Of a stretch of DNA of 64,000 nucleotides, positions 25,015 through 35,827 are shown one piece after another. The notes below the pieces were generated by a model, which was not told the origin of the DNA, did no database searches, and worked only from the letters and a program-made list of their open reading frames with translations. Positions within the stretch are counted from its first letter, which is position 1; the number at the start of each line of letters is the position of its first letter. Position numbers and translations under genes: made by a program. This DNA comes from CAVPXC01 sp963709505 (GTDB lineage Bacteria; Chloroflexota; Anaerolineae; JAAEKA01), in assembly GCA_963709505.1 (NCBI GenBank), contig CAVPXC010000012.1, positions 186,001-250,000 of the forward strand. Reading direction: 5' to 3'.

Positions 25015-28000
25015 CTATTCACTGGAAACAGGCGCCGTCGACTTGCTCCCTTGGTCGACCTGCAGTTGCTGCGCCTGCACGTCGAACGCGAAGCTCTTGG
25101 CCGGAGAGGTTGCCATGACTCTGTCTGTGCTTGGATCAACAGCACCGGTGGCAGGCGTCACAACGCCGTAGGCGTCGACGTAGAACCAGAACGGAAAACG
25201 CCGAGTGAGACCGATTTGGAACTGAACTGTGAATGTCTCGCCTGGAGTGAGTACCCCATCCGAGCCGAGGGCGCTTGCAGGTACCGAAACCACAGATCCA
25301 ACAGCTTTCGGAGTGCCATCTGCATTGAGCATGACCAGCCCCTCGGTCGGAGGTTGCACATACTGGAGATTGACGGTCTTGAAGAAAAGACCTTGCATTG
25401 TATTTGCCGACTGATTGGCGAAAGTAGCATTGATTGTATACGTACCTACGTAGCCACTAGGACCAGGGCTAGTGTAGTTCCCAGCAACGCTCACCTGTTG
25501 CAGCCGATTGTTGACATTCTGTCCGGGATACGCTACTTCGTAGGCGCCGATATCGCAGAAACCTCCTTGCGGCTGTGGCCAACTCGTGCCGCACTGGTCA
25601 ACGGTCATAGCGCAAAAACCGGCGGGAATGGCGTTAGCTGCAGGACTCCGTTTAGGGATCGGGTGGACCACGGTTGAGCCGCACGCGGATAACGGGCCCA
25701 GCAAGGGATCGGCGTTCACTTTGTCGCCGATCGCCGTGAAGCCGCAAGTGTTACTGCTTTCAAGATTGTACCCCATAGAGGTGACTGTACCCGAGCAATT
25801 GGCGCCCGGCCTACCATAAGCGACAATGCTCCGGTTTACGTGGATCGTGCCGACGGACGTGAAGTTCTTTATGGTGCTTCCGGTCGGAGCGGTGTTGAAA
25901 GACAACGTGCTGTCGTGGATGTTTACATCACCGCTGCTGAAGTTAGCAATGGCGCCACCACTTGAGCTGCCAGAATTCGTCGACAGGGTGCTGTTCCTCG
26001 TGGTGACTTTGCCGCAGGGAGTGGATTCATCTCTGCAGCCGTTTTGAATAGCGCCGCCGAAACCTGCCTGGTTGAACGCTAACGCGCTGGCCTCGATCTC
26101 CAGTACACCGGACGCCCAGTTCAAGATGGCTCCTCCACCCCTAGCCTGATTGTGAGTTAGCTTGCTTTTACTGACTTCAACCTCGCCTTCGTTGTAGATA
26201 CCACCTCCGTCTCCACTCGCAATATTGCTCGAGATATCGCTTTCGCCACCGATTGTGACTATCCCAGAGACCTCGTTGTGAATACCGCCACCGTAGCTAG
26301 CTCGGTTACCAGTTAGCATTGTGCCGTCTTCGATGCTCATCGTGGCACTATCAGTATTGTGAATGCCTCCACCGTACGTCAAACCGCTCGGATCAGTGGG
26401 ATTGTAGGCTTCGTTGTTTTCAAGCCGGCTGTTCTTGATGATCACCTGGCTGTTGCTCCCAAAGTTCCAAATAGCGCCTCCGTAAAAAAGCGCTCGGTTG
26501 TTTCGAAGAGCACTGTTGCTGTCAATCGTTACTGTCGCGTTACAGATAGCACATGACAAATCACTACCATTCTCGATTGCGCCTCCACCATTTGCAACAT
26601 TTCCTTCAAGGCGACTGTTGTTTGAGATGCTTACTGAGCCGGTTTTCCAGTTCAGAATAGCGCCACCTCCGCTAGCCTGGTTGCCACTTAGCATGCTTGC
26701 ATCAACATCCAAGACGCCTTCGCTGTAGATGCCACCACCATCCCGGTAAGCCCTATTGTTTCCGATGGAGCTGGCGTTGATGGTAATGGTGCTACCAAGT
26801 TCGGAGTGAATACCACCTCCGTACACAGCCTGATTACTCGTCAAGAGACTGTTCGTATCGATGATCACAACGCCTCCATCGGAGTTCCGGATGCCGCCCC
26901 CGCCTGCGGGATAGCTAGGATTCTCGGCCATAAACGCAAGGTTTCCTATCAAACTACTACCGTGAATTTGTACCTGGCCCCCTTTGTTCCACATGCCGCC
27001 ACCTTTCGCCGCGGCATAGTTATTCCAAACCACACTGTCATCGAGGGTGATCAGCCCGCAGCCGTCGGTTCCCAGGAACTGGTCATCGCAACCAGCTTCA
27101 ATCCCGCCCCCGTTACCCCCAGCCCGTTCTTAAACGTAGCGAAGTTGCCTGACAGCGTGCTATTTCGGATTTCTATTGTGCCATTGTTCCAGTTCAGAAT
27201 TCCGCCACCACCTCGGGCGATATTTCCGTCACCGGGTTGGCTGCCACCAATTGTGCTGCTGTTTGTAATGTTTACCGTGCCACCATCATTGTAGATAGCG
27301 CCACCGTCTCCATTGCCCGGATTGACAAGCCAGTCGGCAGAGTTGCGCGAAAGTGCGGAGTGATCGATTAAGACTATGCCGCTGGCCGAGTTATGGATAC
27401 CACCTCCATAGTCCGCCGTATTGTCAACAATCGTGCAGTCATGGAGGTTAACGGTACCAGCATTTCGAATGCCACCTCCTGCTTCCGCTGGATCTGAATC
27501 AGCAGCATGAGCAGAGCCATTCTTAACTGTCAAATTACGGAGAGTCAGCGTTAGACCCGCTGGAACATCAAACACCCTGACTGAGTTGTCTCCTTTTATT
27601 GGATCGCCGCCACTAATTGTGATAAAGCCTCCTCCACTCAGGGTCACGTTCCGGTTGATCGCTTTTGTTTCCTGAACCGTAATGCTTACAGTGCCGCCGC
27701 AATCAAACCTTATTTCCTCTCCCGTCGTAAACGAAAACAAGTCGGCATCAAGAGCTTGCTCGTTACAGCTCGCCGCTGTTCCACTTCCAACAACACCATT
27801 GAGTACGTAGATTAACAATTCGCCCGTTTCACTAACCTGTTGTCCTCGTGGTAGCGACCCTACTACTTGCGTCACGCTTTTCATATCTCTCTCGGTAGTC
27901 GCGATGTGCTGGCTGGTGAAAGGTCCGTAAGTTGCTCCCGCGGGTAAGGTAACACCCGTTGCTATTACAATCCCGTTGTCTCTGATTTCGACATTGCTCA

Positions 28001-29639
28001 ATGTGTGTGTGCCAGTGTTGCTAACACTACTTGTAACGGTGACGATATCGCCAACCGGAACTGGTGGTACCTTGTCAGCTGTCTTCGTAATCCTGATTGG
28101 ACTAACCACAGGAATCGGTCCTACACGTAGCGCATCAGTCGTCCCTGCGTGTACCGAGAACTCGGGATAGATTGGGAGTGTCTGTGCGAATGAATAGATC
28201 AACAGAGGGGGGGTTTCGAAAGTGCCACTTGTGTTGACTGGCCAAATATTGATATCCCAGTCAAGTTGCAGATAGGCATATAGATCTATCAGCAGTTGAT
28301 TCAAGTGGTACCGGAAATTCGTGAGTCGCACATAGGTATTGCGATCAGGTGAAAAGTCACCAGCTAGCAGGGGACCAACGTTGACCGACGTGCCCGGTGC
28401 AGTATACCCAATCGAACCACCTCCTAAGGCATCGCCCTCTGCCTGCCAAGTAGCATCAATCCTATTTGAACCGATCGCGGCTGCGATTTCGAAACCCAGG
28501 CCCACCTTGAAGTAACCGTCCCAGATTGACACCTTCATGCCAGTATTATCTGGGTCTAGGTCAACCTTGCCCAGTGGATAGCCTTGATTACCGAACGGAG
28601 TCTCGAAATCTTGATCTAGTTCGCTCTCATCAATCTCCAAATAGTTTGATAACGTGCAATCTACCAACCGGTGATCCCAGCCAAGTGCTGGTACTCTGAT
28701 ACCGGCCGCCATGTACAAGAGATAGTCTGCCTGCAGCACGAGCTCCTTACCTCCAAAAGCCGGCACGTGCGCCGCTTGGTACGTGAGGATGTCCCAGTTT
28801 TTCGGCTCTACGTAGGACCGCAGAATACGGTTATCTCCCTGCATCATGCTGTCTGGTGCGATGAGTGTTACTTCGAGAGGTAGCCTAAGCCCTGTGTCCC
28901 AACCATAGGAGTAGCCTGCCCTCGCCCACACTGTGACACCACTAGAGCTGACTGACTGGTTGATTTCATAGCTGAAACGAACTGAATTGGTGAACCCGAA
29001 GAGAATATCTTGTGTTATCGTGGAATCCGATCCGTTGACCTCCTTCGAGCTCAAGACGTTTGCGCTATGTGCAGGTTCGGAGGTGCTCGGAGGATAAAAT
29101 ATGTCGTAGGTCTCCTCGAAGGAAATGGTCTTGGGCTCATGCCCGTACTCGGTTCGGTTCCATATCCCTGGTTGTAAGTCCTCCGTTGTGTCTCGCACAA
29201 GTTGACTATAGTTGCCAGGTGCGACAAGCCCACCCGACTCGCAATGCAGGTCCTCACGGATGATATAATCTGGCCACCTATCGAGTCCCGCTTGTTCCGG
29301 AGAATCAAATTCCAGAACAGTCCGAGCAGCAACTCTGAAATGTCTATCTGAACCGTCCCGCTTAGGATCGGCAACTACATCGAAGTCATACGAGACCGAT
29401 GACGGCACCGGAGAACCTTGCGCTCTCTTTTCGTTGAGAGCCTGTTCAAAAGCTTGCTGCAAAGGCGTTCTACCCAATTCGAACTCGTCGAAGCCAGAGG
29501 GTTTCACTCCTGGCGACTCTGGGATGAACGACGGTGAGGCGTGCGATGGCTCTGCTAAGGGAAACAACGCCATCAGAAACAAGAAAACCCCAATGACCGA
29601 CCTGAGTAGTTTTGCCGTAAAGAAAGCGCGCCTTCCCAT
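25015..29639 (-). CDS. Large secreted beta-helix protein (polymorphic GGGIxN repeats), one frameshift
   Basis: A protein of about 1,540 residues. The start at ATG 29639 has GGAGG well placed and gives a signal peptide (GRRAFFTAKLLRSVIGVFLFLMALFPLA). The first 500 residues are a unique beta-rich domain, with a DUF11-like domain (VPVGDIVTVTSSVSNTGTHTLSNV). From about residue 620 a right-handed beta-helix carries more than 20 repeats of the GGGIxN/GGAIxN type (GGGIHNSASGIV, GGAIYNDGG, GGGIHSELG), like chlamydial Pmp and choice-of-anchor Q proteins. A final beta domain (about 160 residues) contains TPGETFTVQFQIG. The frame breaks at about 27105-27118 in a G-rich run and continues at once. Probably cell-surface adhesive or structural; no enzyme motif was seen. 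A phased TTAGGT direct repeat lies 122 bases upstream of the start. Confidence 0.8.
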
Positions 29640-29760
29640 GGGGACACCTCCACAGATACCGCACCAACTCGATTCAGGCCGTAGCCAGTTGGCTACCCGA
29701 TTGCTCAGTGCTGGCAAACAGGTCACCGGTATGCTATGCTTTTACGTTACTACATAGGAC

Positions 29761-29777
29761 TTAGGTTTCTATTAGGT
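29761..29777 (-). promoter_or_regulatory. Candidate SARP-type operator, TTAGGT direct repeat
   Basis: Two TTAGGT hexamers (29761 and 29772) are exactly 11 bases apart, one helical turn. An almost identical 17-base site is at 32594-32610. SARP regulators bind direct repeats of this phasing, and a SARP-type gene lies at 34695-35588. Shown strand is that of the downstream gene. Confidence 0.5.
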
Positions 29778-29923
29778 ACAAGCCAAACTCGACAGAGGGA
29801 TACGTCGTCGGATGCTATGCACCTCTCGACCTAAGGACAGCACAACTCATAACCCGGCATCGATCCAAACAGATTTCAACCTGTCGCTGCAATGTCCCTG
29901 TCGCGTTACCAGGCTCAGTGGAA

Positions 29924-29964
29924 ATGGGGCAAGCCCGGTGACTGTTCCATCGGGCTTGCCCCAT
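29924..29964 (-). terminator. Terminator after the decayed surface-protein fragment
   Basis: 14-base perfect arms (ATGGGGCAAGCCCG and complement) with a 13-base loop are followed on the minus strand by TTTCC. It lies 16 bases after the stop of the fragment at 29980. Confidence 0.75.
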
Positions 29965-29979
29965 GTTCAGGGTCACCCT

Positions 29980-30171
29980 TTACTTGTGAATGCCGATATT
30001 TCCACCGCCAAGGATCGTGGTCGGATCGCCCGGATCCAGAGCACCAACCTGGTTGTCGTATACGACAGCGTCAATTGCTCGGTCCCAGATCTTGGTGTGG
30101 ACCTTGTCCACGCCGCCGCCGTTGATTTGGCCGTCAGTCGCGCTGATCACGAAACCATGGTCGTGCCACAA
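29980..30171 (-). pseudogene. C-terminal fragment of a secreted choice-of-anchor-type protein
   Basis: A 63-residue frame with a sequence typical of the end of large secreted Chloroflexota proteins: NGGGVDKVHTKIWD, AVVYDNQVGA, DPGDPTTILGGGNIGIHK. Only this end is left; upstream, 30172-30419 shows no continuation, no signal peptide and no recognisable gene. It keeps its terminator. I read it as the remnant of a larger gene cut at its 5' end. Nearby, 29800-29895 contains a decayed copy of the CGDRxxxVWIDA segment found in 32185-32515. Confidence 0.6.
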
Positions 30172-30419
30172 GCGCCCTGGGGTGGCTAGTTGTTATCTTA
30201 TTGTAGGCGTAGCTGCTGTCCCATTATCGGCGGGCTTCACCCGCGCGGCAATGAACCACCGCTTCCTTCGCGGGGAAGACTCGCTGAAACTACCTGAAAC
30301 CTCGAGAAGGCGAGGCCAGCCGCATCAGGTGCAAGCCGTGGTTGAGCCACACTCTGCGAATGCTCATTCTCAGCCAAAAGAGGGACGACCTATGAAGTGC
30401 GCCCGCCCTTCTCCCTGTG

Positions 30420-32150
30420 TTACGGTGTAATCGTACCACCTCCGAAGTCATCAAGCACTGCCTCATGCGCTTCGACGAACCACAGACCAAGACGCCCGCC
30501 CTTGCCGGCGAAAAAGGTTCCCGCGTCCGCCTCACCTATCAATACACTATTGACATACACTTGCACCCTGCCGCCGGCGAGTGCGCGCCCGCCCAGTTGG
30601 TCGCCGTCGCGCAGCGTAGCGTCAAAAGTTGCAAGCGGCGTCCAGCCTTGGCGCGGCACGAAGGTCTTTATGCCCACCTTACCCTCGAACGCATCATAGT
30701 AGACAGCGATGGCGCCCTTGCGCCACTCGGGCATTTGGCCCTGCACTTTGAGCAGCAGGCTATGATGAAGGCTGTGCAGGTCCACCTTCACAAATGTGAT
30801 GTATGCCTCTTGATCCGCGCCGAAGTTCTCGGACCTCCAGAAGATCGGCCCGCCTTCTTCGAAATCCAACTGCTGGTCAGTGATTCGATAGCCATGCGGG
30901 TGGCCATGCCAGTTGCGCCCGATTTTGCCGTCCGGGCGGTTGAAGTCATCAAGCACCCCTGCGACAGGGAAACAGGGGGCCGCCGGCCGAGATTCGTTTA
31001 GCAATACGCTCACAGTGCCAATGATGTTCGAGACCGCAAGATCAAGCTGGTTGTCACCGTTAAAGTCGCCCACAGCTATGCCGCTAGGGAAGACGTCAGT
31101 CTGGAAATCAACAGCGGTTTGGAATGTCCCATTGCCATTGCCGAGCAGCACGCTCACAGTCAAGCTATTGAAGTTCGTCACCGCGAGGTCGGATACGCCG
31201 TCGAGGTTGAAGTCGCCTACTGCCACAGAGCCGGGACTTGTGCCGACACTGTAGTCCATAGCTGTCTGGAATGTCCCGTCACCGTTACCCAGCAACACAC
31301 TGACGTTGTTGCTCGATACATTCGCCACGGCGAGATCCTGTATACCATCGCGGTTGAAGTCCCCTATCACCACAAAGTCAGGCCCAAGGCCGACATCGGA
31401 GGTCATTGCAGCTTGAAACGAGCCGTCGCCGTTGCCAAGCAGCACGCTCACCTTGTTGCTAGAGATGTTTGCCACTGCAAGATCAAGAGCATCATCCCGG
31501 TCAAGATCGCCTACCGCTACGAAGTAGGGAATTAGGCCAGCGTTGTAGTTCACAGCGGATTGGAACGAGCCGTCATCATTGCCAAACAGGATGCTGATGG
31601 TGTCGCCGTCGAGGTTTGCCGTTGCGAGGTCGGAATGGCCATCCTCGTTGAAATCGCCCACTGCTACTGATTCGGGCCTTGTGTCAAGGCCAGTATTGAA
31701 GTTCACGCCAGCCTGGAAAGATCCATCGTCGTTGCCAAGCAGCACAGTCACTGAGCTGCTAGAGACATTCGCCACCGCGAGATCCAGGATCGCGTCGTGG
31801 TTCAAATCACCCACTATCACAGATGCGGGATTGACGCCAACGCTATAATTCACAGCTGACTGGAAAGTCCCGTCACCATTCCCGCCTAGCACACTAATGC
31901 TGTTGCTCCTTAAATCGAAATTCGCCACTACGAGATCGAGGGCATTGTCACCATTGAAATCACCTACAGCTACGTCTTCGGGGCCCATGCCAGCGGCGTA
32001 GGTGACAGCAGTGCTGAAGTTGAGACTGCCATTGCAGGTGATTGTGGCCGTCGCAAAGTGTGTCTCCGATGTTGGCCCGACAGCCAGCACGACAACACAA
32101 AAGAGATACAATACTTTGGCACGGATGTGCATGACTGAGTTGTGGTTCAT
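30420..32150 (-). CDS. Secreted FG-GAP/VCBS repeat protein
   Basis: A secreted protein of 576 residues. The start at ATG 32150 has AAGGAG upstream and gives a signal peptide (KVLYLFCVVVLAVGPTSETHFATA). Then follow seven to eight FG-GAP repeats of about 48 residues, each with a DxNxDGxxDLAVAN-type calcium loop and SVLLGNGDGTFQ (for example VAVGDFNGDNALDLVVAN, VAVGDFNEDGHSDLATAN). These form a beta propeller. A C-terminal lectin-like jelly-roll domain of about 185 residues follows (LDDFNRPDG ... WFVEAHEAVLDDF). It probably binds surface or extracellular glycans or proteins; no catalytic motif is visible. No frameshift. Confidence 0.85.
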   Translation of the reverse strand: MNHNSVMHIRAKVLYLFCVVVLAVGPTSETHFATATITCNGSLNFSTAVTYAAGMGPEDVAVGDFNGDNALDLVVANFDLRSNSISVLGGNGDGTFQSAVNYSVGVNPASVIVGDLNHDAILDLAVANVSSSSVTVLLGNDDGSFQAGVNFNTGLDTRPESVAVGDFNEDGHSDLATANLDGDTISILFGNDDGSFQSAVNYNAGLIPYFVAVGDLDRDDALDLAVANISSNKVSVLLGNGDGSFQAAMTSDVGLGPDFVVIGDFNRDGIQDLAVANVSSNNVSVLLGNGDGTFQTAMDYSVGTSPGSVAVGDFNLDGVSDLAVTNFNSLTVSVLLGNGNGTFQTAVDFQTDVFPSGIAVGDFNGDNQLDLAVSNIIGTVSVLLNESRPAAPCFPVAGVLDDFNRPDGKIGRNWHGHPHGYRITDQQLDFEEGGPIFWRSENFGADQEAYITFVKVDLHSLHHSLLLKVQGQMPEWRKGAIAVYYDAFEGKVGIKTFVPRQGWTPLATFDATLRDGDQLGGRALAGGRVQVYVNSVLIGEADAGTFFAGKGGRLGLWFVEAHEAVLDDFGGGTITP

Positions 32151-32184
32151 GGCCTCTACTCCTTCCGACATCAGGCAAGACGTC

Positions 32185-32515
32185 TTAAAACTGAAGGTTT
32201 TGGTTCTCCCAAGGACCGCATGCATTGACCTTCCTGGGCAGCACTGAAGTATCCAACGATGCAACATCACAAACCGGGCCCATTGGGTTTCTATCCGACT
32301 CGAAGACCTCCGCGTCGATCCAGACGGTGTTCGACCGGTCACCGCAATGAGAGATTTGTGATTGCGACGCCTGGTGGTAGATCCGAAGTGCTAAAGAACG
32401 TCCCAACTGGTTCCGCCACGGATGTGGCCGCAGCCAACGGATCTTGCAACCAGATCAAAGAAAACGCCAGCATCAGCACGCACGTCACGACTCTGATAGA
32501 TTGCTTGGTGGTCAT
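32185..32515 (-). CDS. Small secreted protein, probably frameshifted
   Basis: ATG 32515 opens a signal peptide (TTKQSIRVVTCVLMLAFSLIWLQDPLAAA) and 58 residues to a stop at 32339. One frame over, the sequence continues as CGDRSNTVWIDAEVFESDRN, then MGPVCDVASL, to a stop at 32185, giving about 108 residues with a pair of cysteines. A related decayed copy of the CxDRxxxVWIDA segment at 29800-29895 supports the second part being coding. No family is recognised. A TTAGGT direct repeat lies 79 bases before the start. The rest of the gap 32151-32806 holds only promoter-like sequence for typA. Confidence 0.45.
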
Positions 32516-32593
32516 GTCACCCTGCTTGCCGGAAAACCCGGTCTCAGTACCATATTCCCTATAGATCGTCATTCAAATTGTGACACGGACCAC

Positions 32594-32610
32594 TTAGGTT
32601 TTTATTAGGT
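32594..32610 (-). promoter_or_regulatory. Candidate SARP-type operator, second copy
   Basis: TTAGGT at 32594 and 32605, spacing 11, with TTTTA between (TTTCTA-like in the other copy). Ten of the flanking and central bases also match the copy at 29761. It lies upstream of the small secreted protein and between it and typA, which is read the other way from 32807. Confidence 0.5.
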
Positions 32611-32806
32611 CGCCGCCGACAGGATTTCAGACAACACCGTTAACCCAAACCATCCAACCTCTGTACTACCTGCCTGGCGCCGCAAAGTGCGAGGCTACCA
32701 GATTTTCTGCGAATCGCAGCACCTGTGCTAAAATAGCAGTGTCACGAGACTTCGGCCACCCAGGTCGAAGTCTTTGCTTGTTGTCGCCAAGGAAAGCAAA
32801 AGAACA

Positions 32807-34662
<1,856 letters not shown>

Positions 34663-34694
34663 CAGAGATGAGGAACATCGCCAACCTGTCCTAG

Positions 34695-35588
34695 TCAATT
34701 GACCGGTGCTACCTGCAGCATAGCCGTTTGATACAGCCGGCGCAGAAGCACTCTTTTAGGCAGGCACCAGTCGCATTCCCGATTCTCGGTGTACTCGACA
34801 TCAATGTCCGCCAAGTAATCGCCCCGGTAAAGGTCCAGCGCCTGCGCCCAGTGCAACATGGACTCTTCGTGCGCGCCGGCCTTGAAGCACTGCCGAGCAT
34901 TGTTACAACACGCCTCAAAGGCCGCGACGTCAATCCATACGGGTTTCAGGGGGCAAAGCCGGTAGCGACCACCCTGATAGGCAATATAGCTCGACGCTTC
35001 ACCATGCGCCAAGTCCGGCTCCAAGGCAAGGCGCAGGCAATGCAGCGCCTGGTGAAAACTGTCGCTGGCCTTGGCGCAGTCGTTCTGCTCGGGCCACAGC
35101 AGGTCCATCAGGGTCTCCTTGCGTGCGCCGTGCTGACCCCGGAATAGCAGATAGGCAAACATGGCCTTGATCTTCCGCGTAGGTCCCTTGCTCTGGCCCC
35201 AGTCCTCGTCTAGGATCTCGGTCCCATCGCGAAACACACGGAAACTTCCGAGACAGTACACGCGCAGACCATCGTGGTCCAGTTGGTCGCCGCCTGTCTT
35301 GGAGTGGTAGCCTGGCCACCTCGCAGCCAATGGATTCGCACACGGATGAGGAGGCTGTGGCGAAAGCCAACAGTAGGGCGGATGAGCCTGGATCAGGGCG
35401 CAGGGGAACTCAGAGCAGTCGTGGCTGCAATAGGCAATTCGTCTCGCTGCCGCACAGCGTAGCACCGCGCACGGGCTGGACACCGCCATCTGAGCGGAAC
35501 ACATATCGCCCCGAACGCAGCCCTCACACTGTCCGTTCACGAAGTTTCTGCAGAGTATACACAGAAGACCGCACGCTCCAATATTCAT
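34695..35588 (-). CDS. DUF3795-SARP/BTAD fusion regulator
   Basis: A 297-residue protein with two parts. Residues 1-75 form a cysteine-rich DUF3795-like domain (ACGLLCILCRNF, CEGCVRGDMC, CAVLRC, YCSHDCSEFPC), a likely metal or Fe-S site. Residues about 105-200 are an OmpR-like winged helix (LRVYCLGSFRVFRDG, GPTRKIKAMFAYLLFRG, KETLMDLLWPEQ), and about 205-297 a bacterial transcriptional activation domain, shorter than usual and ending soon after VLLRRLYQTAM. SARP regulators activate neighbouring genes through 11-bp-phased direct repeats; two such sites are at 29761 and 32594. The start at 35588 was chosen over 35636 because an extended -10 box lies at 35638. It may sense redox or metal and control surface proteins; inference. 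Confidence 0.78.
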   Translation of the reverse strand: MNIGACGLLCILCRNFVNGQCEGCVRGDMCSAQMAVSSPCAVLRCAAARRIAYCSHDCSEFPCALIQAHPPYCWLSPQPPHPCANPLAARWPGYHSKTGGDQLDHDGLRVYCLGSFRVFRDGTEILDEDWGQSKGPTRKIKAMFAYLLFRGQHGARKETLMDLLWPEQNDCAKASDSFHQALHCLRLALEPDLAHGEASSYIAYQGGRYRLCPLKPVWIDVAAFEACCNNARQCFKAGAHEESMLHWAQALDLYRGDYLADIDVEYTENRECDWCLPKRVLLRRLYQTAMLQVAPVN

Positions 35589-35637
35589 AGTCGACTCCCC
35601 AAAAAAAGAACCGCCCATGGCACTACGCATTGCCACA

Positions 35638-35646
35638 ATTATAGCA
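35638..35646 (-). promoter_or_regulatory. Extended -10 promoter of the SARP fusion gene
   Basis: The minus strand reads TGCTATAAT, a perfect -10 with a TGn extension and no clear -35. It places transcription start about 40 bases before ATG 35588 and so rules against a start at 35636. Confidence 0.65.
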
Positions 35647-35827
35647 CAGAAACAGCCAAAGATCCTTAAAAAACGGTCTTTCCGGCCAGGGATACGAGCA
35701 ATCTACTGAGATATCTAAGGCGGCGTGACGCCCTTGCGACTGACCGAGAAACTGGGGACACCTGCGGGTGGGGGGATTGACGACTTGCCTGGTCCTATGC
35801 GCAAGTCAACGGGCTACCAGAGGAGAT

